59,358 bases of DNA, taken from Trichoplax sp. H2 (taxonomy: Eukaryota > Placozoa > Uniplacotomia > Trichoplacea). Below the pieces are notes generated by a model. The model worked only from the letters and a program-made list of their open reading frames with translations. It ran no database searches and was not told the origin of the DNA. Positions 1 through 13,134 of this stretch are shown piece by piece. Numbering within the stretch: position 1 is the first letter of the stretch; every line of letters starts with the position of its first letter. The DNA is taken from positions 1-59,358 of the forward strand of contig NOWV01000297.1 in the NCBI GenBank assembly GCA_003344405.1, in the 5' to 3' direction. The position numbers and the translations under genes were made by a program.

Positions 1-95
1 CAGACTGTAGATATGTCTAAATATAAGATCAAACATGTCTATATTTAAGAGTGGAATATAGTTACAATATATTCTAAATACATTACACTCAGTAA
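1..95. repeat. Dispersed repeat, copy 1 (partner at 1442)
   Basis: About 90 bases starting GACTGTAGATATGTCTAAAT recur at 1442-1535 in the same orientation with only a few substitutions and one small insertion. The unit holds an imperfect inverted pair (TGTCTAAATATA / TGTCTATATTTA). It begins at the window edge, so its true left boundary is unknown. It could be a terminal repeat of a ~1.5 kb element, a dispersed MITE-like repeat, or a long-period duplication. No coding region lies between the copies. Confidence 0.6.
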
Positions 96-3000
96 TGAGA
101 CTTGTCTGTACAGTATATAGAGGAAAGAATTACAGAGAAGGAAGTATTGCTTAGTCTAGTTAGATTCCAGAACTTGTGAAAGTATAGAGTTGTCACTGGT
201 TGAAAATTAAAAAAAATAGGGAATAAAAGTATCTACATTGATTAAATATATTTAAGGTTTATAAATTTTGCTCGTGTAAAAAATAGTCAGATTACCTATA
301 CTAACCCTTACTCACACTAATCCTCCAGTAAACGAAGTACGTAACAATCTTCACGCCTCTAAATCTTCCCTTTTCCGTTAATGATCACGCAAATTGTAAT
401 AGGTGTAAAATCATGAAATGGCATTATAGGATTGGATTTCCTACATAGAAGAATTATTTTTATCAATTCTAATATGCACTCATGATTTATAATGGATTAA
501 GTCGTTCTTTGAGACAACAGCAATGATTGTCATAACTTGAGTAATTATAAATTTATTCGTATTCTTTATATGATTTTATTAAAGGATAATTTTTATTAGA
601 CCAGAGTTACGGTAAATCATAAATGAATTACGAACACCTACTAAGAAACTGACATTAATCAAATTTGCGATGATTAAAAATCGTCTTAAGCTCCAGTCGA
701 TTTTTCCACTGTATGTTTGGTATTAATTGAATGCGATACTATTCTAGCTGTAGCTACTTGAGAACAGATATTAGAGAAATGCGGTATGTATATCAGTATA
801 TGTCATACACTCTACTACTACACAGTACACGGAATAAAGTTACTTACCTCTGACAGGTCGTACATGGTACACTAATAAAGGACTTTGTGTGTAGGTATTA
901 ACCAATCACATAATCCTTTAAAAACACTACAGTTATTCTTAATAAGTACCTCAAATTTTTGACATAGAATGCCAGGTACATCATTATAAAGTATAGACTG
1001 ATTTAGCGACTGGTATGCTCACGTAATATAATTTAGCATTGGCATTATAGATTATTTACTATGTTTAGTATTGTGACGGAGGGTTCAATATCTTGGAGGA
1101 TTAAGATTTAGTTGCCATTTACAATTAGTACACCAAAGGTTGTATAAAAGCTATACTTTATTTTAAATAGTAAAGTAAGTACAGTGGGGTAGTTGCGGTA
1201 GATCAGCGTGCAAGCTGTCGTGAGTAACGTATGAAGACTAACCAAGAAACCAAAGATTTCTGAGGTGGAAATCGGCGGTATTTATAGTTTTAAATATAGA
1301 GCACATGCAGAGAATAGGATTGTAGAATTAGGTGCAACATATACCATAACTGGTTACAACATAGCTGATGATTGTAGCAAACAGCGAGTACTGTAATAAC
1401 TAAATATTGTACAGTAACCTACATATGAATGTGAAGTAAGCGGACTGTAGATATGTCTAAATATAAGAGCAATACAACATGTCTATATTTAAGAGTAGAA
1501 TATAGTTACAAATTTTCTAAATACACTACAAGTATGATGTAGCACGATAGCGTAGTTTCTATATTTATCATAAGGCATATTTCCGAACTCATGCGGGAAG
1601 TAAAAATAGACACTTAACTTATATATTAGGATATAGATAGTTCGTTATCATTTGGCTAGTCGAAAAATAATATCTGCGTAAGTACGATAGCTGTATAGCG
1701 TATTGGATTCGAAGCGTAGATGCTTCATTGTAAGATTTTGTTGTTTATATAATTTAAATATTTATAAAAATAAGGTAGAATATTGGTATGCGGATTGAAT
1801 TACTACGAAAAGCATTTAGGCAGGCAACTTTGGATTATTATTAGTTCTTTCCAGAAGTCAATTCTAGTTATTATATTCGGCTACAGTAGAGCTATTTGCA
1901 GATTATCTTTCAATAAAAATCTAATAAAGTTCTAATTTTCTGCAAATTTTAAAATTTCGTGATCAGATATATCATAGTTCATTGTAAGAGAGTCTTTATT
2001 CAATTATTTTGAATATAGGGATTCACATGCTATTTAAGTTATTCTGCTTTGTATCATATTCTAACTGCTTTTCGAATACTTTTCGGAAATGAGGACAAAA
2101 ATTGATTTTCAAGATTCTGTACGCAACTCTCTACCTTCGTTATCACAATATCAAAACATCTGTTATGCTGAATGTTTTGTTAAATAGTATAATTCAATTC
2201 AATACCGTTTGACTGCTTTTATTATCATAATTAAGAAACATTTCTATATTTGATGTGCCAGTAAACAATTCAATTTAATATCATATTATTAGTTTCATCG
2301 TCGTAATCCAGAATTAGATCCTTGCGTTAGGTATTGATACGTCATCAGATAATTCAGTCTAAGATCATGCTAATACCTATATCGTCCAAGGCACTATCAA
2401 ATTAATATATTATTATCATATCTTTACCTTCAGAATTATAAATGCAGAAAGTTTTTCATGCATGATACGGTTACTGATTTATCATCAAATAATTCACCTT
2501 AAAATCGTATTGTTACTTCATTATAGTAATAACGTTTCATAATTTAATTATCTTGTTTTGAAACTAAAGCTTAGAATTTCACGCAAGCAATGTCCATCTA
2601 TGATACAATAAAAATTATTTATCAAGATGTTATATAGCAAATCTATAATGATGATCGCAGCCAACATTAATTTAATTTATTTGCTATCCAAAAATTATAA
2701 TCGAATTATAACTGTAGGTCTATTCTTGTGAAATTCGCTGTAGATGGAATAGAAAATATTCTATTCGTGTTCTTGATATAAAGAGCAGCGTTACGTACCT
2801 TAGATCATCTTAAACTACCTTAAACTGGCTTAAGCTAATAGTCATACTTTAGGTATCTAATATGAATTGTTATTACTTTAACTTACTTGGCTTTAAAATC
2901 ATTTAATAATATCAAAATCATTTCGTCAGCATAATAAATTTAGAATGGTAAGACCTATTTTTATAGGTGTCTATTCCATGTTCAAGATTGACAGTCGCTG

Positions 3001-3574
3001 ACTATATGTATTTTTTATAAGCACTAGTGCAAACTCCCGTCGCTTTGCTGACGGTTTACGATAATGTGCTCATTTAACAAATAGTATTACCATTTGATAG
3101 ACCTATCAGAGGTTCAGTAACTTTTTACCGTGTACTCTGTACTGTTTCCATTTTTGGTAGTGACTAATGCTTGTCGGTGTATTTTCTGTTCAAGTGAATT
3201 TCTGTTGTATTAAAATTCGTACTACGGTAGTACTTATGTATCAATATTGAAGTGATTCTTATTTATTAGTTTCTTCCCTTTCAATATCACCACAAATGCA
3301 TTAGCATCATCACGTGCCTAGCTGCAGATAATGTAGAAAGCGACTATAAATACTTGGTATACGTAGGAAATTTGGGAAAATTACTTATACGAGTAATCAT
3401 AACTCTATTGGCTTAGTCAAGAAATTAAAAGGCCGACAGATCTTCATTTCATCATCTAACTTACTAATTAAGGTTGTAGTAATACAGTGGCGACTACGAT
3501 ATATCTGGATTAAGGCGTTGGCTATCACTGGATTCAGTTTGATAAATATAAAATATTGACTCATTGGCAATCAA
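96..3574. other. Intergenic DNA, no confident gene
   Basis: Apart from the repeat copy at 1442 I see no ORF or exon chain that I trust. Two isolated minus-strand exon-like bits exist: a short ATG-led stretch ending at a good GTAAGT donor near 841-870, and a stretch with a GTGAGT donor near 310-362. They could be first exons of a gene leaving the window on the left, but I could not connect them. A weak two-copy diverged repeat is visible near 2330-2520. Confidence 0.4.
1442..1535. repeat. Dispersed repeat, copy 2
   Basis: Second copy of the element at 1-95, same orientation, starting GGACTGTAGATATGTC and diverging after about 90 bases. The copies differ by a short insertion (AGCAATACAACATG against ATCAAACATG) and point changes. 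Confidence 0.6.
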
Positions 3575-4330
3575 GATCTCAATATTAGTGGATAAGTCTT
3601 CAAATATCTGATTTAAGGCATCCTCCTATCTACTACTATTACAGGGTTAGCTCGAATAATCTAAGGCAAAAATTGGCTCATTAGAGTTCGAATTCCCAAT
3701 AATAATAGATTATCACTAAATAGTCGACTATATTTATCCTAAAGTATGTCACTATTAATTAATAATTAATATAAGGACCATTATTAAGTTCAACTCACGG
3801 AATATAAAAAATTATCTTAGAAACCTTTAAATTCCTAAATAAATCATTTCAGTTATTATTAGATTCAGCTCAACGGATGTTGAGAATACTATATTACCTC
3901 ATTAGTTTCATACTTTCAAATATACCTTTTCAATTATTTATCGCTAAATTCGGTTCGACGAAGATATATGATTGTCTTATTAGTACAGTCTTCAAATTCT
4001 CAAAGTACGCCTTAATTATTAATTATTAGATTCAGCTAGAGGAAAGATAAATAATTGTCTCATTAGCACAGTCTTCAAATTCCTAATTTTAGTGGATTAA
4101 TCAACAAAAATAAGTATCATTTGCCAGTCAACATTGCACAATTATGATCAGATTCGACGAGTGAAATCCCTTGTTAGTCTTTAAATTCCGATATATACAG
4201 ATGAGGACTTGGTAGCTGATTATTTAGTGTACACGCAGACCTTTGAATATACAAACATTTATAAATGGCTTTTACTCAATAAACATAAAGTTTTCCTCCT
4301 TAATCTTCAAATTCTGAAGTTTTAAGGGAT
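3575..4330. repeat. Diverged ~80-120 bp tandem repeats upstream of GPCR 1
   Basis: Recurring block of roughly ATTATTAGATTCAGCT...GTCTCATTAG...CTTCAAATTC, seen at about 3580, 3660, 3855, 3934, 4021 and 4140, with heavy divergence. The block stops just before the GPCR 1 start codon. The other two receptor genes also have repeat blocks upstream, with different units. Confidence 0.55.
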
Positions 4331-4381
4331 TAATAATCATATAGCCGATTACCTTTATCGATCTTCTCTCTCTTTCGAAGC

Positions 4382-5425
4382 ATGAATATCAGCAGCAATA
4401 CTACAACGCCAATAAGTATAAATGCCACAGCATCTGCTGGATTTCAATACATAGGTGGCGTTGTAACTCAAGTATTATTTGGAATAATTGCAATCCTATC
4501 GATTGTCGGTAATGCCTTGGTTTTAGCGCTCTTCTCATATAGTAAACAACTTCGAAACTACTCCCATGGGATTTTAATATGGAATTTAGCTTTAGTAGAT
4601 CTCTTAACCGGTATCTTTATTATTGTTACACCAGCACATATTATTCGTGAAGCTTATCCCGATCCGCCACCAGGTTTAGCTGGAAGTTTATTTTGTAAAC
4701 TGATTGGTGTTGAAACATTTACCTTTAGCTTTGGTGTGATTTCCATGTCCATTTTAGCTATCTTGAGTCTAGAGCGACGTTATGGCGTTGTCAAGCCATA
4801 TCTTCATGCACGTTATTTCCGTAGGAATCGTACTAAGATCATGATTGTATTTGCTTGGATTTGGGGGATTATCTTAAATGTGACGAATATAATTCAAGGA
4901 GTACATCATCAAGGCAGCCAACCTCCGTGTGGATGGGAGAGCTTAGCTGGTGGACCGATTGTGCAGAAGACAGTTTATGGCATTTTGTTTGTCTTGCGAT
5001 TTCTGCTGCCTTTGCTATGCATCGTTATCTGCTATGCCAATATATTAGCCCACATGAGATCAACTATTCGTGATTTAACCGAAGCAATGGATAAAAAAGA
5101 GACGGTAACCTATAAGATTGCCAAGAAAGTAACCATAACATGCGCTGTAACATCGCTGGCCTTTCTACTGTGTTGGCTACCAAATCAAATTTATTTTACT
5201 TTAATTAATTTTCAAGCGGCAACGATCAATTCCGATATTCACTTTGTAACCAAATTATTGATTCTATTCAATTCCTGTATCAATCCCTTCATTTACGTCA
5301 GTATAAATCATTATTATCGTCAAGAATTTATAAAAATGATGAGGTTAAATAATTATTCAGGATATAAATCTCGAGCAGCGATGATGTCATTATCACTTGC
5401 AAATACGAATAGCCCGACGGAATAG
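4382..5425 (+). CDS. Class A (rhodopsin-like) G protein-coupled receptor 1
   Basis: Complete single-exon ORF of 347 aa from ATG. Short N-terminus with N-glycosylation sequons (N2, N6, N14) and no signal peptide. Seven membrane segments: TM1 ~26-51 (GN at 43-44), TM2 ~62-84 (LALVD, D73), TM3 ~104-130, TM4 ~152-172, TM5 ~196-220 (P210), TM6 ~250-271 (CWLP 264-267), TM7 ~286-308 (NPFIY 301-305). Cys105 and Cys183 should form the TM3-ECL2 disulfide. The DRY motif reads ERR (131-133) followed by Tyr. The layout suits a peptide or small-molecule receptor at the plasma membrane; the ligand is unknown. It is clearly related to the receptors at 11980 and 15060 but has a different, shorter C-tail lacking the CC...WNFSRD block. 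Such intronless receptors are typical of lineage-expanded families in early animals. Confidence 0.95.
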   Translation: MNISSNTTTPISINATASAGFQYIGGVVTQVLFGIIAILSIVGNALVLALFSYSKQLRNYSHGILIWNLALVDLLTGIFIIVTPAHIIREAYPDPPPGLAGSLFCKLIGVETFTFSFGVISMSILAILSLERRYGVVKPYLHARYFRRNRTKIMIVFAWIWGIILNVTNIIQGVHHQGSQPPCGWESLAGGPIVQKTVYGILFVLRFLLPLLCIVICYANILAHMRSTIRDLTEAMDKKETVTYKIAKKVTITCAVTSLAFLLCWLPNQIYFTLINFQAATINSDIHFVTKLLILFNSCINPFIYVSINHYYRQEFIKMMRLNNYSGYKSRAAMMSLSLANTNSPTE

Positions 5426-8400
5426 AAAAATATTTCTTATCTTACTCTACCATAAGCTTAGAGAATTTGAATGGATATCTATGTAGTTATTATTTATTTA
5501 ATGTACTGTACTTGTATCTGTATAACTTAGTGTGTTACTAATCCATGATTTATACGATAGATAAGCAATCCAACGCGATATGAGTAATACTTTTGCATTT
5601 CACATTGACTACCTGCCGTATTTTCCCTTTGAGTTGGTTGTTGATTACGAGGCATTTATGGTACTTTTACTATTATTAATAATAAGAATATATATTTTAA
5701 AATTATAGATAAAATATGTTAGTATATAGCAAATCGGCGGTAACCTGTACACAATTGGTTAGAAATCACTTATTCGTAGCGCATAAAATTGTTGATCCTT
5801 GCTTACAAGTACAAATCATCTGAATATATCTACTACAAAACTTAATCACAAGCACTTTTACAAATCCGATCATTAGCATATATATTGCTAATATATGAAA
5901 TATCGCCAATTTATTTTGTAAATCTGTAGACTTTAAGTTATATTTTTACTTAAATTCTTTGTCATTAAGATAGTCCTATACATTATATATTTTTACTTGT
6001 CGAATAGCTGTAATGCGAGGTATTTGTTTCACAGTTATTACGATAATAGAATCACATTTTACTTTCGATATCGCTGTATTTGTAGACTTGAACCCTTCAG
6101 CTTTTAAGTTTATTTGCTCAAGAATTAAATACTTCTATCATGAAATACATCTATTAATAGTGGCAGGATACACATACATTAAATAAAATCATATTTTTAC
6201 TTTCGATATCGCTGTATTTGTAAACTTAAGTTCTTCACCTTTAAGTTTACTTGCTCATGAATTTAATACTCTTATGATGAAATACACCCATTAAATTAAT
6301 AGTGATAGAGTATAACCTTGCATTAATAAAATCATATTTTGCTTTCGATATCGTGGTACATGTAGACTAAAGTCCTTTACCTCTAAGTTTATTCGCTCAA
6401 GAAATTACTCCTATGATGAAACCATGAAAAACTAGATAGTATATCTAGTATCACATAAATGAAGCACATCTATTAATATTAGTAGTTTGCCATTGTATTG
6501 AAAAACGTACGATATGTCTTGGAGTGGAATCCTGTACGATTATTAAACATAAATCACTGCAAATTTTCTCTAATGATAACGTGCGATATATATGCTGTGT
6601 TATACTTGAATTTACTTATCAGCACGATGTTCATCTACTCGATTTGCTAAATTTTTTATTTTCTATTTTCCGGTAATCAACTTTTTAACTTGAAAGATCT
6701 ATCAAAAGTTCTAAAGCCCTATGTTAATCCATACAATCCTTTAGATACATCAATTTTAAACAGTACAGTATATATAAAATAAGGCCAAAGGAAGCTAAGT
6801 AATAGATTTTCTTTCTAAATTTCGATATCAACTGAAATTATGTATACTATTTTTGCGAATATGCTTAAATGATAGCATTACACATACACATATACTAATT
6901 AAAGAAGATCTGTAACATTTTCACAGTACGCTATACTCAAGAATAATATCCATTACTTTACCCTCGGCTGTTTCTTTAATTGAAATACATTTATAATCCT
7001 TTTGCAAAAACATCTCTGCAAAACGAAAATTGATGTTACAAATTGTATTCAGTATCACCATTTTAAACGCTGTGACTTAGCAAAAAATGTAGTGCTGTAA
7101 CACATATAACACACTCTAATTTACAAAAACATGCAAGGTATCGTATAATTAAAGTTAAAGATTTTAGACCAGTTGAAAGCGACCTAGAGTATGATACTAT
7201 ACATCTTCGATTAACTTAGATTAAGATATGTATAAATATATTCTTCCAATTTGAAAAATATTTGTAAATTCTATGATAAAATTTCCAATTATTATATCAA
7301 CTACCTACCCAAACAGTTTATGATTTCTACTTTTTCAAACGTTATTGCAGGATCGACACGCTATTCATAAAAGGCATATAATCCATTTGAAATAGTTATA
7401 CTTGTTTAACGCTATCAAAAGCAATTTCATAACGTTATTTATAACTAATTAATGCCATTACAATTCGCTCAGTTACTCAACTAATATAAATATCTGTAGT
7501 CAAAAAATTTTGGGCAGCAAACTCTGAATTACTATGCCCACTCCTGCAACTGTCTAGTTAATGGTCCTTTATTCTAATATTTAGCGTACTGTAAGTGAGA
7601 TTTCAAACTAGATTCTGTCCAAAGCTGACAATCCTTAAATTTTTTTTTATTGACTAATTCTCTAGATAAAAGTGTTCATAGTTTAGCAATTACTATTAAC
7701 TTAAGTGATGTTGACAGCTCGACTTCTTTTTTAACTCGTTGAAAGGGATAGTAGTATTGCTACCAGTTTCAGTAAAATATCACTAGGCGATTTGCGGTAC
7801 GTACGTACTGGAAATATCTTCCGTAGTCAGAACCACAATCGACTGGTCTAGACAATAAGTTAAGTGTTCAACTTAAAATGAAACCATAAATCTAATTTAT
7901 TAACCGAATCGGTAATCGTTCAAATAGCTATTTTGACGTTATCTATCGGTGATATTCCATCCAAAATGTTCCATTTAGGACTTCTCTAAACTCTAATCTA
8001 GTCCTATTAAATGCAGAATTAGTTTGGAAGATATCCCCGATCATTCTTAATTCTTATCTAACACATTTAATATGTATAAGATTTTAATCTAGAATATTCA
8101 AAATTTTATTTACAAAATTACCAATCGGGTTTATAATATATCAGCAGATAATATTAGCATCTGCTAAACCACTTCCTTACATCTATATTCAGAAATCTAC
8201 CGCTAAATCTAGGAATTATCATCTTAAGGGAATAGTATCTATCTACTTAAGGTTACAGCTTTATAACGTCAATATTGCTATGACCGATCTTGGTCATACT
8301 GCATGTATTTAAACTATATTTAGCAGTAGAATAATATAAGAATCTGGATGGAAGTCTTCATCCCGCTAAATCTACATATTTGCATAAATTGACTCCTCAC

Positions 8401-11360
8401 AGTAATTTAGCCCCGTGACAAACGTCAATAATTGATCGCTTTAGGTATACAGCCAGCCAGTACATATGGTGGTTTGACAAATGTTGTAAATTAAATACTT
8501 ATGCGTGGAATGATTGCTTCACAGGTTACTATATGAGAAGTACCTTAGTACCCTGTATAAGATTTAATGGCTATATCTTTAAAAATATCAGTTATAAGGT
8601 AAGAATCGAGTATCTTATCCTATCCTTAGAAATCAATCCGTTTTCATCAACTGCAAAATTACTTAATTGATATTTACTAAACGACAAGCATGTAGAATAT
8701 GAATTTTGCTAGGCTATCATCATATGTCACAACTGAAGTTACTAATACATTCAATATAGTGCTGCATTTTAGTAAAGTATAATATCAGGGTAAAGATTCA
8801 ATGGGCAAAAACAAAAATCGAAGTAAAGAAGTAAGATAATAAAGTTTAGTTTTGGGGGTAAGTAATGAGGTTTCCAACATACGCGTAAATCTTATTGTCA
8901 CAACTGTCAATATTAACAATGAAATTTCACACTCTGTGGAGATTTGTGGCTATTGAAATACCTTCTGAACAACCTTTGGATATACCAAATTAATAATCAA
9001 AAATAGCCATGCCGTCACTGTATTTGATAACTTAATTAATAGCTTAATTAATGATGTAATTAGTCGGATAATGGCTCATAGTATCACTGTTGAAATTATA
9101 GCAATATCGAGACTATCTTATCATAATTATTACGCAATTATGAAGCTTTTTCTGATAAATTTGATGAATTACAAAAGTATTACGTAAGATCTAATTAAAG
9201 TTTCTATTGAATCTTAAATTTTAATGCTTTTTTTTCTTCTAAAATAGATTAGCCTATTAATAGGCGCCATGGATGATATTAATTAATTATTTACGTTTCA
9301 TATGGATAAAGTACTCATTTTAATCTTACAAGATACCCTATTTCATTATTTGAACCCAATTAAGGTCAAAGCGATGTATTTTAGGAAATAGTTGTAGTAA
9401 ATCTCTTACATATATTTGCATTTTAAATTTTATCGTTGCTTTTTGCGTATGAAAATTAAACTTGCATATCGTTTATTAGCCAATATTTTTAGACAACTGC
9501 TACAGGTATCTCCAATTCGCAACCTGAATCCAATTATATCTACCTTCGCATTTAATTAAAATGTTAAAGCATAACACAATAATATATTCAATACCGATCA
9601 GTAAAATCGCCATATTCATAGATTAGGGATATCGCAGATTAGAATAAGTGTAATTTTTTATTTGTAAATACTATAAATTTATTATAAAACCAATCATTTT
9701 AAGTTGATAATGGAAAATATTAATAAAATATTCAAATGCTTTACATATTGTTTACGTGCGATACGAAATAATTTTTCTGTTTCAGTCACGTAATTAATCA
9801 TAACTGGAACTAGCACAGAGTACAAAATTATAATAGATATTTTCTTTCTGAATGCTGAATATAGCAATCATTAACTTGAATTATAGATCTTGTTTGCATC
9901 ATTGAAAGTAGTTAAGAGCTTATAAGTGCACAAGAAGCAGCACATACAAAATATTACAAATATAATAGATCTGTTTACTAAGTTGGCATGCCTTTGCTAA
10001 GCCTTTCTACAAGCCAAATTCAACTTTATAAACTAAATTTTATATTATGTAGCCATGTTTAATAATTATTAATTCATGGAACTATTTCCATTTCTCTGAT
10101 GTTATTTCTATTATCTGAAGCTGCTATCGGAAAATCCTACTATCCACACATTCGCACGTCATTGCGTATCATTTTGATGGTAAGAATTTCAGATATGACC
10201 ATGCTAAGGAGTCTACTGTTAAAGAAATGTATTTAATTAAATTGATAATTGAAAAGGTTATTGCCACAGAAGTAAAATCATCAAATTCAAGAAACTTATC
10301 ATGTGAAGTAAACCATATCCTTAATGCCCCTCTAATTATATATATCAAGGTTGTTCTTTTGATCATCAAAGTAATACCTTTATAAAACAATTTTAAATTT
10401 GCTAATGGCGTAGACGACTTTATTTTCCTTAGACATTAGATTAATTGACAGAAGATTGTTCGATTGTGAATAGTTAACCAAAATTTTACTATATTTCAAT
10501 TACGATACTCGCCATCCTGTTTTGCCTACGGGCTTTTCTGTCATAATTAACACATTATAATTCAACACGATTACCTTATATCAAACTAATCTTTTCTAAT
10601 CTATTCAAATAGGCTAATACATTTTTCTCTATTAGGATATATTGTTAAATTGATCAGCAGTGAAAATAAAGGCCAAACATGTAATAAATTATTAATATCA
10701 TTAATTGGTATTGACCCTATGAATAATTAATCTATTATTAATAACGGAATATGAAATGGCGCCTGTTCAATTCTAGCAAGTTGCACTGTTCACTGCTAGA
10801 AAATTTATTCTATATAGACCCTTGCATATCTTTCTTGCTATAGATCTTTTACAGAGTTTCCTTAGAAGTTGATCATTACTTGAAGTCTCCATCCAATGTT
10901 GGCAATGTTTGCAGCAGTTGTAAATGGAATGACAACTTAGATAATGTTAATTGACAATAAGACATAAAAAATTTCCTTCATTCTTTTATCGTCTAGAATT
11001 TTGTATAAAAGGTATAAAAAGATCGCAAATTATCATCAGCGCCGCAACCAAGCTATCAATTTATACCAAGGTTTCTTTTGCAATTTCGTAAACATATCGA
11101 TATAGGAACTATAATAAAATTAGCAAAATTAATTAATATGTGCAATTATTTTTTGTTGCAGTGCTATAAATTATGATTTAATTAGACGATACTTATATGC
11201 ACAAATATAAAACTCCCACGGGACTATCCAAAGATCATATTGTCTAAAGTATGCTAGTACTTGGCTCCATACATGTGTAAAAGCAATATATCGCGTTATA
11301 ATTACTAAAAAATTTCATTTAACTGCTAATTCACCTAATATTACATACTTGCCAAGACTA
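5426..11360. other. Intergenic DNA between GPCR 1 and GPCR 2
   Basis: About 6 kb with no ORF above background and no exon chain that I can recognise on either strand. It contains the tandem repeat at 6050-6425. From about 10690 it contains sequence homologous to the spacer before GPCR 3, so its right part belongs to the duplicated module. Confidence 0.5.
6050..6425. repeat. Three-copy ~140 bp tandem repeat
   Basis: Units start at about 6050, 6188 and 6331 with ATCA(C/T)ATTTT..CTTTCGATATCG, continue with GTAGACT...TTTAAGTTTATTTGCTCA and end with TATGATGAAATACA. Periods are about 138 and 143 bases with moderate divergence. No coding potential. Confidence 0.85.
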
Positions 11361-11955
11361 GACTAAGGTTTCATTAAAGGACATCGTATCGGAATAGTTC
11401 AAGGCTAATATTTAATTTTCTCAAGCAAATATTTGTTTATATCATGCCTGCCCTAACTTAATGCTCTTTTTCTTATTGTATCGTCCAATTTAATATCCGA
11501 TTTAAACTATCTGTTTTCTGATTAATCAACGCTCATTCCGATTGCAATTATTACCATCTGTAAAATAAATAGCGATATTAATTTAGCTATCTATGGCTAC
11601 AACATATGAAAATTTAATCGCTCGGACTAAGGCTTTAATACAATACACTGTATCGAAATGGTTCAATGCTAATATTTAGTTCTCTCAAACAAATACTTAT
11701 TTATATCATTGTATATCTTAAATTAGCAGTCTTTTCTTATTGAATATTCGATTTTAACTGTCTATTTTCCAAAATTGATCATACTCATTTCTATTATAGT
11801 TCTTAACATCCGCAAAATAGCGACATTAATTTAACTATCTATTGCTACAACATTTCAAAATTTATCCTAATACAATTCTATCAAACAATTATTTATTTAT
11901 ACTCGTATCATTACCTGTCCTAACTTAGCGGTCTTTTTCTTATTCAACAAATGAA
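11361..11955. repeat. ~263 bp tandem repeat, about 2.3 copies, upstream of GPCR 2
   Basis: GACTAAGG...CTAATATTTA...TCTCAA..AAATA....TTATATCAT starts at 11361 and again at 11624. A partial third copy (CAATTCTATCAAACAATTATTTATTTATACTCGTATCATTACCTG and onward in pieces) runs up to the GPCR 2 start. Internal landmarks repeat in order, e.g. CTTTTTCTTATT, CGATATTAATTTAGCTATCTAT and GCTACAACAT. A single related copy lies before GPCR 3 (about 14740-14990), so the array expanded after or during gene duplication. Confidence 0.8.
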
Positions 11956-11979
11956 AATTGATCAACCAATTTCTATATC

Positions 11980-13134
11980 ATGATGAATTTAACCAATTTT
12001 TCCGCTATTCCTAGCAATGCTACACAGTTGCCATCATCTGGCAATTATTCCAGTGGTCATAATTATCTCGGTGGACTAGCGACGCAAATTTTCTTCGGAA
12101 TTATTGCAATATTGTCAATCCTCGGTAATATAATCGTATTTGTCATCTTCTTATACAGCCCAAGGTTAAAGAATCGTTCTCATGGCATCTTAATTGGAAA
12201 TTTAGCTCTTGTTGATATGCTAACTGGTGTTTGTATTATCATTACGCCAGTTCATATTATCCGTGAAAATTTTCATCATCCACCACCTGGTATTGGTGGT
12301 ACTATCTTCTGTAAAATTATCGGCTCAGAAATGATGACATTTAGCTTTGGTTTTATATCTATATATACATTAGCTGTGTTGAGCCTTGAAAGACGATATG
12401 CTGTGGTCCGACCTCCGCTTCATCGAAAGTATTTTTCGATTCGAAATAGTAAATTTCTAGTAGTACTCGTTTGGATCTTGGGAATTGCTGTTAATATCGC
12501 CAATGTTTTACAAGCTTATTATAAAGGCGATAGCAATCCACCTTGTGGTTGGAAGTATCTCGTCGATTCTGAATTCAGCATGATCCTTTATGGAATATTG
12601 CTATTTTTACGCTTCATATTCCCCATATCATGTGTCATTATTTGCTACTTTGATATACTACGGTATATCCAACGAAAAGTACATCATTTGTTGCATTCCG
12701 TTCATGGGAAGGAATTCGCCGCCTATAAAATGAGAAAAAAAATCACAATTACGTGTGCTATAACGTCGATGGCATTTTTAGTATGTTGGTTACCCAATCA
12801 AGTTTATTTTTCATTTATCAGTTTTCGTGCTATTACTAGAAACAATGAAATTCATTTAATAACAAAGTTACTAATTTATTTTAATTCTTGTATTAACCCA
12901 TTTATTTATGCAAGTACTAATCCCTATTATAGACGTGAATTTATTGATCTGTTCCATTTAAAATATAAATTTTGTTGCATTGATTGCAGCAAGCAAAGCG
13001 CATTATGGAATTTTTCACGAGACGCTCATCGTAAAACCGACAATGACGAAAATGAATTGCACATGGACAAAACTTATTCCGCAAAATCATTAAGGATCAG
13101 TCCATTCAGGGTCGAAGAAGCTAAAAGGATATAA
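11980..13134 (+). CDS. Class A (rhodopsin-like) G protein-coupled receptor 2
   Basis: Complete single-exon ORF, 384 aa, starting MMNLTNF. The N-terminus has several N-x-S/T sequons and no signal peptide. Class A hallmarks are all present: GN in TM1, NLALVD in TM2, Cys before TM3 (FCKIIG), ERR-Y at the end of TM3, a Trp in TM4 (VWILG), a Cys in ECL2 (PPCGW), CWLPN in TM6, and NSCINPFIY in TM7. The long C-tail has a CC...C cluster, a likely palmitoylation site, then WNFSRD and an acidic/serine-rich end. It is nearly colinear with GPCR 3, including the tail, and more distant from GPCR 1. The ATG at 11983 is an equally possible start. Ligand unknown; plasma membrane signalling through a heterotrimeric G protein is the family role. 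Confidence 0.95.
   Translation: MMNLTNFSAIPSNATQLPSSGNYSSGHNYLGGLATQIFFGIIAILSILGNIIVFVIFLYSPRLKNRSHGILIGNLALVDMLTGVCIIITPVHIIRENFHHPPPGIGGTIFCKIIGSEMMTFSFGFISIYTLAVLSLERRYAVVRPPLHRKYFSIRNSKFLVVLVWILGIAVNIANVLQAYYKGDSNPPCGWKYLVDSEFSMILYGILLFLRFIFPISCVIICYFDILRYIQRKVHHLLHSVHGKEFAAYKMRKKITITCAITSMAFLVCWLPNQVYFSFISFRAITRNNEIHLITKLLIYFNSCINPFIYASTNPYYRREFIDLFHLKYKFCCIDCSKQSALWNFSRDAHRKTDNDENELHMDKTYSAKSLRISPFRVEEAKRI

Noticed and set aside
3630-3710. GTTCGAATTCCC-like B box suggesting a tRNA
   Set aside because: No cloverleaf can be drawn around it and the A-box spacing is wrong; it lies in the diverged repeat block.
4855-5073. ORF inside GPCR 1 in another frame
   Set aside because: Shadow of the receptor gene; no independent features.
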